Source of the DNA: Pelomicrobium methylotrophicum | Lineage (GTDB): Bacteria; Pseudomonadota; Gammaproteobacteria; Burkholderiales; UBA6910 | NCBI RefSeq assembly: GCF_008014345.1 | Contig: NZ_VPFL01000012.1 | Span: 24,001 to 88,000 of the forward strand | Length of the DNA: 64,000 bases | Direction of reading: 5' to 3' | Shown here: one piece after another, positions 51,461 through 58,418 of the stretch | Layout of the letters: every line of letters begins with the position of its first letter | Numbering within the stretch: the first letter of the stretch is position 1 | The notes under the pieces: model-generated | Told to the model about the DNA's origin: nothing | Database searches by the model: none | What the model saw: only the letters and a program-made list of their open reading frames with translations | Translations under genes and position numbers: made by a program

Positions 51461-51564
51461 TTCTTCAATTTCATTTTTTCCCTACGGCGCATCGCCTTTC
51501 TGCTTTTGCCGTGGGGTCCTGTTTTCCGGCGCATCATGGCAGGGACCATGGGATTCCTTCTCAT
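51442..51564 (-). CDS. 40-residue very basic peptide
   Basis: A short frame from ATG 51564 with a GGGGG site about 6 nt upstream, coding for an Arg/Lys/Met-rich peptide (MRRNPMVPAMMRRKTGPHGK...). It has no aromatic residues and would bind nucleic acid if folded. Whether it is expressed is uncertain. Confidence 0.35.
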   Translation of the reverse strand: MRRNPMVPAMMRRKTGPHGKSRKAMRRREKMKLKKELGMR

Positions 51565-51620
51565 GAAATCCCCCTTCTTCTCCTCGAACATCGGGCGCCA
51601 GAATGCGCCCGATGTTCTTT

Positions 51621-51986
51621 TCAGTGAAGCGAAAACTCTGACAGCGCCCTTACTTCGTCGGCATACCGTTCCGCGATTTCCCCCCGGATGACCTCCGGGT
51701 TCAATCCGTACAGACGGCATGCCCACTCGAAGGGCACGACCGCCCTGTTCCCTATGACGAAAATCCATGCGAGCGTTTCCGCCCGCTCCTCTTCGTCCAT
51801 TTCCGGAATCCTTTCCAGGGATTCCTCGATCAGGGCGCCGATGAGGCGAAGGACGAACCGCTCTTTTTCCTCGTTGTCCTTCCATTCGATCCTTATTTCC
51901 TCATCGTTGGCGTAAATCGTATCTTCCCCGAAAAGTCCGTACTGGACCGGACAATTTCCAGTGAATGGCGTATCAGACAGGTTCAT
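51621..51986 (-). CDS. acidic hypothetical protein
   Basis: A 121-residue acidic protein (IRIEWKDNEEKERFVLRLIG, RIPEMDEEERAETLAW) with no recognised family. Start ATG 51986; sbcC begins upstream on the same strand. About 66 nt of spacer separates it from sbcC. Confidence 0.6.
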   Translation of the reverse strand: MNLSDTPFTGNCPVQYGLFGEDTIYANDEEIRIEWKDNEEKERFVLRLIGALIEESLERIPEMDEEERAETLAWIFVIGNRAVVPFEWACRLYGLNPEVIRGEIAERYADEVRALSEFSLH

Positions 51987-52052
51987 TGACCACCTGCAGG
52001 AAATCCGCGGCCGGAGAGGCCGCGGGCGTTTGCGCCAGGAAGCAGCGCTTGT

Positions 52053-54476
52053 TCAAACGGCGCTCAAATCGATGACCACGTCGGCCATCGACCAGAGCTC
52101 GGGCGTCTGGCTGACGAAGTACTCCCGCTCGTATCCGCCTAGTTCAAGCACCTTCCGCTTCATGTCGATGAAGCGCCGCTTGTTCACGGGGTCGAGCGGA
52201 CCGTCGGCTTCGTCGGTGAAGAGCGTCCCGTATCCTCGTCCGCCGGATCTTGCGGCGTAAAGCGCGATGCCGCGGGTAAGCGCTTCGTTCACCCATACCC
52301 GTTCCCCGCCCGACATGACGGAAACGGGTTTCGCCTCTCCGCGCTCCGAGTCGAACACCTCGATGGCGAATCCCTCCCTCAGATCCCCCTTGGCCGTCTC
52401 CACCTGCGTCCGGATGGACACGGTGAACCGCGGCCCGAAGCAGGCGAGAAGCAGGTCGTTCACGAGCCCGGCGATTTCCGGTCCCGCGTCGTCGATCGAG
52501 AGCGCCACGATTCCGTCCGCGCCGAACGCCTTCGAAAGCAGGCGGTAGAACGGAATTTCCTCTTCCATCCGCGTCACGGCCTGGGAAATTGGCTCGGCGG
52601 ATGCGATTTCCGCTTTCGCCGCCTCGATGCGGGCCGCGATTTCGTGGCGGCTCTTCTCGGCGGCTGAGCGCTCTTCCTCTGCTGTCGCGAGATCCCGCTC
52701 GCGTGCCGCGCGCGCTTCTTCCGCTTCATGGACAATCCGCCGGTCGAAAGGCGGCGGCAGCTCCTGGGCCTCGCGCTCGATCGCATCGAGCGCTTCCTTC
52801 AGCGCTTCCTCCGCCGCCGCGCGCCGCTTGGCGACGGCGGAAAGCGCCTCTTCGGCTTCCGACGTTTCGCGCGCCGCAGCGCGCTCCATTTCCTCGACCG
52901 TCCGCTTCTGGCCGGAAACGAATTCCTCCAGGGCGCGGATGGCCGATTCGGCTTCCGAAAGCCCGGACTCCAGCGCCGCCAGGTCGGTGGCCCGGCGCGT
53001 CTTTTCGGACGCTTCCTTGACGGACCGTTCGGCCTCCTTCGTCATGGCCTCCAGATCGCCGAAGGCAGCGATGGCCTTCGCGAGCGTCTCGTCCTCTTCC
53101 GACAGACGCTTCCACTCGGCCCGCATCTCCTCGACGCGCTTTTCCGCAGCCTCGGTTTCCCTGGCCGCTTCGAGCGCGTCCTTAAGAAGCCTGCATTTAG
53201 GCTGAAGATCTGTTCCGGCGCACGGAACTTCTCCGGCGAGCTTTGCGCGACGCCGCAAATCCTCAAGCCTTGCCGCCGCGTGCTTGCCTTCGCGCTCGAT
53301 CGCGCGAAGCCTTTCCGCTGTCGCGGCACGCGCGGCCTCGAGTTTCGCGCGCTCCCTGGCTTTCCCGTGGAGCGCTTCGAGCGCCGCCCGTGCTTTCGCT
53401 TCACCTTCGCGAAGCGCCTCGAGCGAGGCCTTGGCCGACCGGATTTCGTCCGCGCGGGAGAGAAGCTTCCGCTTCTCCGCGATTTTCGCCTCGGCCTCGG
53501 CGATCGCCTTCGAAGCGAACTCGCGCGCTTTCCCCAGGTCGGCCTTCGCGCGTGCGATTCTTGCACGCTCCCGGGCTTCGTCCTTCGCGGCGGCTTCCAG
53601 CGCCTCGCGGCACGCCTTGCGGGCCTCGTCCGCCCGCTCCGACAGCCGCTTGCGCACGGTCTCCGTCGCCTGGGCCGCCTGCTCAGCCGCCTTTGCTGCG
53701 GCGAGCTTTTCCCTCGCGGCCTCGAGCGCCGCGGAGGCCGCGGCCTTGCGCTTCTCCGCCTCAGCCTGCCGCCGCTCGGCTTCGCGAAGCGCTTCCTCCA
53801 GCTTCGGAAGCTCTTCGGCGAGGGCCTTGACCCGCATTGCGGACGGCCTTGCCCCCTCGAGCCTTGCGGCGATGAGCCTCGCGGTCTCCGAAGCCTTCGC
53901 GCCGATCTCAAGAATCCTGGAGATCCCAAGGAGATCGGCGAGCAGCGCCTTGATTTCCGCGTTGGTGTACGCGGAGAGCGGGCGGCGGTTCTGGGCGCTG
54001 AAGACGGAGGTGAAAAACGCTTCCGGCGCGCCCAGGATGGACTCGAGCAGCCGGTCATAGGTCTCGGCCTTCCCGTCCGAGACCGTTCCGTCCTGCGCCT
54101 TGGCTGGCGCCCAGGCGCCGTCGACGCGCTCGAGCAGGTAGGCTTCCGTGCTCCTGCGTTTTCCAGCCCTCAGAACAAGCGTGGAGCGGAAAACGCGGCC
54201 ATCGTGCTCCCACTCGAGCTCTTTCTGCGCTTCCGGGCTGGAAAGATGCTCGTAGTAGGAAAACGAGCCCGGGGTGAGTCCCGTCGCCCTGGACGGCATG
54301 AGCCGGTACGGCTGCATGTTGTCCAGGATCGTGGACTTCCCGGACCCGTTGGGCCCGACGATGGCCACAAGGCGCGCATTCCCTGCCAGGCGGATGAAGT
54401 CCAGCTCGACTTCGTGCCTGCCAAGGCCGGAGCGCACGCCTGCGAACCCGGCGAGTCTAAGCCTCAGGGGCTTCAT
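52053..54476 (-). CDS. sbcC: SbcC/Rad50-like SMC ATPase
   Basis: An 807-residue protein. Walker A GPNGSGKSTILDNMQ lies near residue 35; long coiled-coil arms (about 170-640) flank a hook-like CAGTDLQPKC; the signature VMSGGERVWVNEAL and Walker B LFTDEADGPLD are at the end. The hook spacing (C-x8-C) differs from the usual CxxC. With SbcD it forms the nuclease that processes hairpins and DNA ends. ATG 54476 overlaps the preceding gene by 20 nt; upstream codons are shadows. Shorter than chromosomal SbcC (about 1050). Confidence 0.9.
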   Translation of the reverse strand: MKPLRLRLAGFAGVRSGLGRHEVELDFIRLAGNARLVAIVGPNGSGKSTILDNMQPYRLMPSRATGLTPGSFSYYEHLSSPEAQKELEWEHDGRVFRSTLVLRAGKRRSTEAYLLERVDGAWAPAKAQDGTVSDGKAETYDRLLESILGAPEAFFTSVFSAQNRRPLSAYTNAEIKALLADLLGISRILEIGAKASETARLIAARLEGARPSAMRVKALAEELPKLEEALREAERRQAEAEKRKAAASAALEAAREKLAAAKAAEQAAQATETVRKRLSERADEARKACREALEAAAKDEARERARIARAKADLGKAREFASKAIAEAEAKIAEKRKLLSRADEIRSAKASLEALREGEAKARAALEALHGKARERAKLEAARAATAERLRAIEREGKHAAARLEDLRRRAKLAGEVPCAGTDLQPKCRLLKDALEAARETEAAEKRVEEMRAEWKRLSEEDETLAKAIAAFGDLEAMTKEAERSVKEASEKTRRATDLAALESGLSEAESAIRALEEFVSGQKRTVEEMERAAARETSEAEEALSAVAKRRAAAEEALKEALDAIEREAQELPPPFDRRIVHEAEEARAARERDLATAEEERSAAEKSRHEIAARIEAAKAEIASAEPISQAVTRMEEEIPFYRLLSKAFGADGIVALSIDDAGPEIAGLVNDLLLACFGPRFTVSIRTQVETAKGDLREGFAIEVFDSERGEAKPVSVMSGGERVWVNEALTRGIALYAARSGGRGYGTLFTDEADGPLDPVNKRRFIDMKRKVLELGGYEREYFVSQTPELWSMADVVIDLSAV

Positions 54477-54669
54477 GCTCGCCGAGGATGACTGCGAGCC
54501 CGTACAGGAACTCGGGCTCGTCTTCATTGAGCGCGTTTTTCACGCGCTCCAGGACCTCGTCGGGACGGAAGTCCGGCGTTTCGCCGCCCGGTCCGACCGG
54601 CATGGCGCAGATTGCCGCCCGGCCGACGGCCTCGACCACCTCGCGGGCGGCCTGAATTTTCTTTTTCAT
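54457..54669 (-). CDS. small hypothetical protein upstream of sbcC
   Basis: A 70-residue protein with AAAGGAGG 5 nt before ATG 54669 and a short hairpin (TGCCCCG/CGGGGCA) just upstream. Acidic C terminus, no known motif. It overlaps sbcC, so it is probably coupled to it. The region between it and tRNA-Trp is 37 nt. Confidence 0.6.
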   Translation of the reverse strand: MKKKIQAAREVVEAVGRAAICAMPVGPGGETPDFRPDEVLERVKNALNEDEPEFLYGLAVILGEHEAPEA

Positions 54670-54706
54670 GTTACCTCCTTTGCCCCGTTCGGGGCAGTTG
54701 GTTTAA

Positions 54707-54782
54707 TGGCAGATCGGGAGGGATTCGAACCCCCAACCTCCGGTTTTGGAGACCGGCGCTCTGCCAGTTGAGCTACCGACCC
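54707..54782 (-). tRNA. tRNA-Trp (anticodon CCA), CCA end encoded
   Basis: 76 nt. The 7-bp acceptor stem (GGGTCGG with CCGATCT, two G-T pairs), D arm GTAGCTCAACTGGCAGAGC, anticodon stem-loop CCGGT-CTCCAAA-ACCGG (anticodon CCA), T arm GGGGGTTCGAATCCC, discriminator G and encoded CCA are all present. It lies between sbcC-side genes and a structured element that abuts its 5' end, so it is probably cut from a longer RNA. Confidence 0.95.
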
Positions 54783-54945
54783 GCTGCGTGCGACGCAGGT
54801 TTTACCGAGGAGCGACGAGCCGCAGCGCTTCGCGCGAAGGCGAAGGAGCGACGAGGCTCGAAACCTGCGGCCCCCGCGTACGCCGGCGCGTACTGCGCAC
54901 CCGTCGAAGCGACGGGCCTCGACGCCGGCAAAGCCACGCAATCTT
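54783..54945 (-). ncRNA. orphan two-hairpin element (msr-msd-like), second copy
   Basis: On the minus strand: outer GCGTGG, a conserved hairpin (CCGGCG..CCCGTCG-ctt-CGACGGG..CGCCGG), then a long variable hairpin closed by CGCAGGTTT/AAACCTGCG, and the closing CACGCA. About 60 nt match the element before the reverse transcriptase (58053-58190) with few changes, while the second hairpin is different. The outer strands can pair (TGCGTG/CACGCA). It ends two bases from tRNA-Trp. Retron relationship is inference. Confidence 0.6.
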
Positions 54946-54974
54946 GAAAATGACGCCAGGCTTGCCCTGGCTTT

Positions 54975-55194
54975 GAAGCTGCTTGTTGGTCCGTCTCGCA
55001 GACGGAAAAACGACGCCGGAAAGATCCGGTTTAAGGACCCTTTTTGCGGCGCCCGGCCGTCCAGGCGCCTCAAAAAGGGCCGCGGTTTCACGCGGCCACA
55101 AGGAGGGAGGAGGAGATGAACGATGCAGGCCCTATTCTGCCCTGCCAGCGCTTTTCAGATCGCCTGAAAAACGCCGGTTTTCGTTCGTCTTTCC
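54975..55194 (-). promoter_or_regulatory. four-hairpin series upstream of tRNA-Trp element
   Basis: Minus-strand order: GGCCGCG/CGCGGCC (55078-55097), CCCTTTTT..GGCGCC/GGCGCC..AAAAAGGG (55038-55079), CCGG/CCGG (55016-55029), CCGTCT/AGACGG (54991-55005). The same four hairpins, with other stem sequences, occur at 57070-57181 and 61640-61760. In plus orientation the series is followed by GGAGGAGGAG and a 31-codon frame starting MNDAG (55116-55211). Confidence 0.65.
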
Positions 55195-55395
55195 CTACTC
55201 TCCTATTTTGAAGAAATAGCAGTCCCCATCGTGGACTGCCTTGACGTGCCATGGCTCGGAAGGCAATGCCGCCACGAGCGGCGGGCATTCATCGCCCGCC
55301 TCCTCGTGGTCGCGGACAATGGCATCCCGGGCGCTCCATCCGAACGCCCTGGATTTGATCCCACTTCTTCTGTAAAAGATCTCGTACTCTTTCAT
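55195..55395 (-). CDS. small hypothetical protein
   Basis: A 66-residue protein (MKEYEIFYRRSGIKSRAFGW...). ATG 55395 is preferred over the upstream ATG 55419 because of the purine-rich GCGAAAGGCGG site. The compact beta-alpha pattern ends in AVHDGDCYFFKIG. It overlaps the end of the upstream gene by 4 nt. Unknown function. Confidence 0.55.
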   Translation of the reverse strand: MKEYEIFYRRSGIKSRAFGWSARDAIVRDHEEAGDECPPLVAALPSEPWHVKAVHDGDCYFFKIGE

Positions 55396-56273
55396 GCCGC
55401 CTTTCGCAAATCGAGACATTTCCTGGCATCGCCCATCATTTCTGACAGGCGATACTCTGCATCTTCACGTCCTATCACCCCCCAGAGGCTGTCCTCGTGG
55501 AGGACGTTGACTCCAGTCCCATCGCTGCACCGGAGAGTGACGACGATGACGCCGTAGCATTCTCCGTTCGCCCAGTCGTTGTAGAGACGGACGGCGTCCT
55601 GCGCGTATGACCTTGCTGTTTCCCGCGCAACGTCCGGCCCCCGTTCCATACGGATTTTTTTCAGTTCCTCTTCCAGGATCCTGTCCGGGATCCAGACCGC
55701 ATCCGCTTCGAGCGGGTCATGGCAGACCATGAACGTTTTATCGTATCCCCGAAACCTGGCTTCGAGCGGGACCGCGAATGGATCCCCGACGTTTCCGAGG
55801 CGATACTCTCTCATCCATTCGTCGAAAAGCATCGTTTTCCAATCCGGAAGATCGGCGCACCCGGAAAGGCCGAGCGATCGCCTTGCCCCATCCTTATAAG
55901 ACTGCACAAATTCGTCGATTGACTCGTCCAGCGTCATCCCATATTCGTCAGCACACTTCACAATGTGCGCGATCAGGGCGTCAGGCGCCTTTTTTTTCAG
56001 GATTTCTATGAGTTTCTCTTCGGCCGTATTTTCGATCTCTTCGTCAAAATACGGCTCGCCCTTTTCCTCGAGCCCGAGCTCGTAGAGACCTTCGCGATTT
56101 CTCCGTCTATCGTCGAGCTCGATTATCTCACCGAGGCCATCCAAATCCTTGAGTGGATTTTGGCAGCAGTCATCATAGGCGATGACGCCTGCGATGATGT
56201 GGCCATCAATCTCCTCGATCCTCGTGTCTGCCACGGTGCGGGAATTCAACCTCAAGATTTCAATAAGATCCAC
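55392..56273 (-). CDS. hypothetical acidic protein
   Basis: A 293-residue soluble protein from GTG 56273, which follows GGAGGGAAAAGA. Acidic (many Asp and Glu), with an N-terminal beta-rich part (NSRTVADTRIEEIDGHIIAG) and a C-terminal part with ARSYAQDAVRLYNDWANGEC. No family was recognised. It overlaps the nuclease gene end by 14 nt. A longer frame upstream is only a shadow of that gene. Confidence 0.55.
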   Translation of the reverse strand: MDLIEILRLNSRTVADTRIEEIDGHIIAGVIAYDDCCQNPLKDLDGLGEIIELDDRRRNREGLYELGLEEKGEPYFDEEIENTAEEKLIEILKKKAPDALIAHIVKCADEYGMTLDESIDEFVQSYKDGARRSLGLSGCADLPDWKTMLFDEWMREYRLGNVGDPFAVPLEARFRGYDKTFMVCHDPLEADAVWIPDRILEEELKKIRMERGPDVARETARSYAQDAVRLYNDWANGECYGVIVVTLRCSDGTGVNVLHEDSLWGVIGREDAEYRLSEMMGDARKCLDLRKAA

Positions 56274-56763
56274 TCTTTTCCCTCCATTCCCATGGGGGCG
56301 TTGCATTGCCGTCTGACCAAAGGCCGCGTCTGGATGCCCTGGCCTCTGACTCCGCAAGGACAATTTCCCGCGGTGGCGCGTACCGGACGTACGCCCATGC
56401 CATTCCGCGCCGGACTTGTTCCAGGTTCGCGTCATGTCCGTCGCACAGGACATGCCCGACGACGCGCCCATAGCGGTCATGGCCCACAACGTCGACGCTC
56501 GCGCGCCTGCCGAAGCATAGATCCGAAAGCGACCGTTTCGCGGCCTGCCCGAACGGCTGCCCGGGCCTGTCGCGTCCATGGCCGGTTTCAGGCGCGTCGA
56601 TCCAGGCAAGACGAACGCGCCTCTCGCGACGTCCGGCAAGCACGGTGAGGGTATCGCCGTCGGAGATGCCGACGACTTTCCCCTCGATTTTTTCCGCGAA
56701 CGAGGCGCCGGTTAAACCGATCGACGCGGCGAGAATGGCAAGCTTAATTGCCTTCGCGACCAT
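56260..56763 (-). CDS. secreted staphylococcal-nuclease-like thermonuclease
   Basis: A 167-residue protein with a signal peptide (cleavage near ASFAE) and the SNase fold: GISDGDTLTVLAGR (metal Asp), VRLAWIDAPETG (Arg and Asp), GHDRYGRVVGHVL and LEQVRRGMAWAYVRYAP. These are the expected catalytic Arg/Glu/Asp regions. It would cut DNA or RNA in the periplasm or outside. ParB/YncB-type plasmid nucleases are similar. ATG 56763 is chosen; ATG 56772 is possible. Confidence 0.85.
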   Translation of the reverse strand: MVAKAIKLAILAASIGLTGASFAEKIEGKVVGISDGDTLTVLAGRRERRVRLAWIDAPETGHGRDRPGQPFGQAAKRSLSDLCFGRRASVDVVGHDRYGRVVGHVLCDGHDANLEQVRRGMAWAYVRYAPPREIVLAESEARASRRGLWSDGNATPPWEWREKSGSY

Positions 56764-57046
56764 CGCCTGCAATCTTATCGAGCGCCGCCGCTCTTAAGGC
56801 GTACCGGCGCGGATTGTCGTTCGCATTAAAAGGAATTTCAATTTTTGACATGCTGACGAGAGTGATTTTTCCTGTTTCCACGCTCCTGATGATCAGGAGG
56901 CCGCGAAGGGACGGCCATCTGTCGAGCTCCAGGAACGAGGGAACCCAGTACATCCCACCGCTTTCCATGTTCGCGATGGGGCCAATCCACCCGTCCGAGG
57001 CATCGGCGGGAAGACTGGAAAAGTAGCGTAACGCTTCTTCCAGCAT
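56744..57046 (-). CDS. hypothetical protein
   Basis: A 100-residue protein with AAAAGGAGC before ATG 57046. Sequence features: ASDGWIGPIANMESGGMYWV and a basic C-terminal end. It overlaps the nuclease gene by 20 nt and is the first gene after a structured leader. Function unknown; an immunity or folding partner of the nuclease is a possible but untested idea. Confidence 0.55.
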   Translation of the reverse strand: MLEEALRYFSSLPADASDGWIGPIANMESGGMYWVPSFLELDRWPSLRGLLIIRSVETGKITLVSMSKIEIPFNANDNPRRYALRAAALDKIAGDGREGN

Positions 57047-57229
57047 TGCTCCTTTTGCGCTTCTTCAATGGCCGCCGGAGCGGCCGGACAATGCCGGGAT
57101 GGCCCGGCACGGATGAAACGCGTCTTTTCCCTGGCGCCCGATTGTCCAGACGCCCGGGAAAAGGCCGCCTCAAGAGGCGGCCGGATTCGCTTCGTCAAGC
57201 TGCGCGAAGCGATAAAAGATCATTGCCCT
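57047..57229 (-). promoter_or_regulatory. four-hairpin leader between the reverse transcriptase and the 57046 gene
   Basis: Minus-strand order: GGCCGCCTC/GAGGCGGCC (57162-57181), TTTTCCC..GGCG/CGCC..GGGAAAA (57124-57161), TGCCGGG/CCCGGCA followed by TTGTCC (57092-57109), GGCCGC/GCGGCC (57070-57085), then the ribosome site. Compensating stem changes relative to 54975-55105 and 61640-61760 indicate RNA structure. Confidence 0.7.
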
Positions 57230-58049
57230 TTACGTGGCAGCTGACGCAAATCCTCTTGGCGTTTTGAGGGAGCACCATTCCCTCAACCCCTGGAGTTTCT
57301 TCCAGGCGAGGCTGTCTTTGGACGGGATCGGCTTCCCCAAAAGTTTTGCCGAAGCCGCCTTAACCACCCACGTTTTCGCCCACCAGTGTTCCGCCGCGCG
57401 GAGTTTTTTTCGCGTCTTTCGGGCTGGCCGGATGTCGTTCTGACCGACGCTCACGCCGCAAATGACGCGCCGCCCGGCTTTTGCCGACTGAAGGCGCGTT
57501 TTTTCCTTGTTGACCGCGAAGCCGTTGGCTTTCGCGATCGTGTCCACCGCGCGCTTTATTCGCTCCGCCAGATTACGCTCCCCGTTCCATGAGAACGTGA
57601 GATCGTCCGCGTAGCGCGTATAGACGATTTCCGTGCTCTGGCACGAGAGCCATTCGACGATGGTTTCGTCGAATCCGGCGGCTCCGATGTTCGACGCTGC
57701 CGGGCTTGTCGGCAGCCCCTGGCGTGCGACGCCTTCGTGCAGGATTCCGCCATCCGCAACTTCCTGTAGAACATCTGGCGGAAGATAATGGGCAAGATGC
57801 GCTCGTGTAACGCTGTCGAAAAAAATCCTTGAGGTCCATCGACAGCGTCCATTCGCGCCCGACGTGGGCAAGCGCGTTGGTCACGGGAGATCTCCCTGGC
57901 ACGAACCCATGCACCCACGGGCCGCAGATCTGGGCCTGAATGTCTTCCAGGGTCTTTTTCCACTCTTTGAGCCGCAACTCGTCCAGCTTGGACTGGACGC
58001 AGATTCTCCTGAATTCTCCGTTCCCTTTCGGGATTTTGATTTCTCTCAT
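57230..58049 (-). CDS. retron-type reverse transcriptase, frameshifted at a T7 run
   Basis: Two overlapping frames give a protein of about 273 residues. The first frame supplies IPKGNGEFRRICVQ, HGFVPGRSPVTNALAHVG and LSMDLKDFF; the second supplies HEGVARQGLPTSPAASN, the catalytic YTRYADDLTFS, VNKEKTRL and RRVICGVSVG. These are retron-type RT motifs 1-6; the retron VTG is ICG here. The switch lies at seven T residues (near 57820); losing one T joins the frames. It may be mutation, sequencing error or slippage. A structured element precedes the ATG by 3-140 nt. Confidence 0.8.
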
Positions 58050-58052
58050 TCT

Positions 58053-58190
58053 CTCATTGCGTGCGACGCGGAATCACGCGTCCTGAAAGGGACGCGAAAA
58101 TTCCGCGATCCCATTCGTACGCCGGCGCGTACCGCGCACCCGTCGAAGCGACGGGCCTCGCGCCGGCCGAGCCACGCGTTCAGCGCGGGC
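58053..58190 (-). ncRNA. two-hairpin element upstream of the reverse transcriptase (msr-msd-like)
   Basis: On the minus strand: GCGTGG, a hairpin with outer GCCGGCGCG/CGCGCCGGC and inner CCCGTCG/CGACGGG stems, then a second hairpin with outer CGCGGAAT/ATTCCGCG and inner CGCGTCC/GGACGCG stems, then CACGC, which can pair with the first GCGTG. A conserved first part, variable second part, closing stem and location just before the RT match a retron msr-msd layout. The branching G and priming site are not established. Confidence 0.6.
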
Positions 58191-58217
58191 GCCTGCGCGC
58201 CCGCATGCTTGCGCTCG

Positions 58218-58418
58218 TTATCGGGCCTGCGGAACGTCCCGCAGAACGCCCAGGGCTTCCGCGAGCCCGAAAAAGACGTACTTGGCTTCGGGCTCGTCCA
58301 TCTTTGCGATGGCGTGAATCACCCTTGCCCGCGTCCTGCTGATGGTTTCCGGGTCCGGCTCCCCAGACCAGGCGGCGGCGATGAACCGCCCACGCTCTTC
58401 AAATTCTTTGATCTCCAT
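58218..58418 (-). CDS. small hypothetical protein
   Basis: A 66-residue protein from ATG 58418 (MEIKEFEERGRFIAAAWSGE...), overlapping the sbcD stop by 20 nt. Helical, with a TRARVIHAIAKMDEPEAKYV segment. It lies between sbcD and the structured element. Function unknown. Confidence 0.55.
   Translation of the reverse strand: MEIKEFEERGRFIAAAWSGEPDPETISRTRARVIHAIAKMDEPEAKYVFFGLAEALGVLRDVPQAR

Noticed and set aside
57230-58049. Diversity-generating retroelement
   Set aside because: The RT motifs are retron-like, and no template/variable repeat pair with adenine-specific changes was seen nearby.
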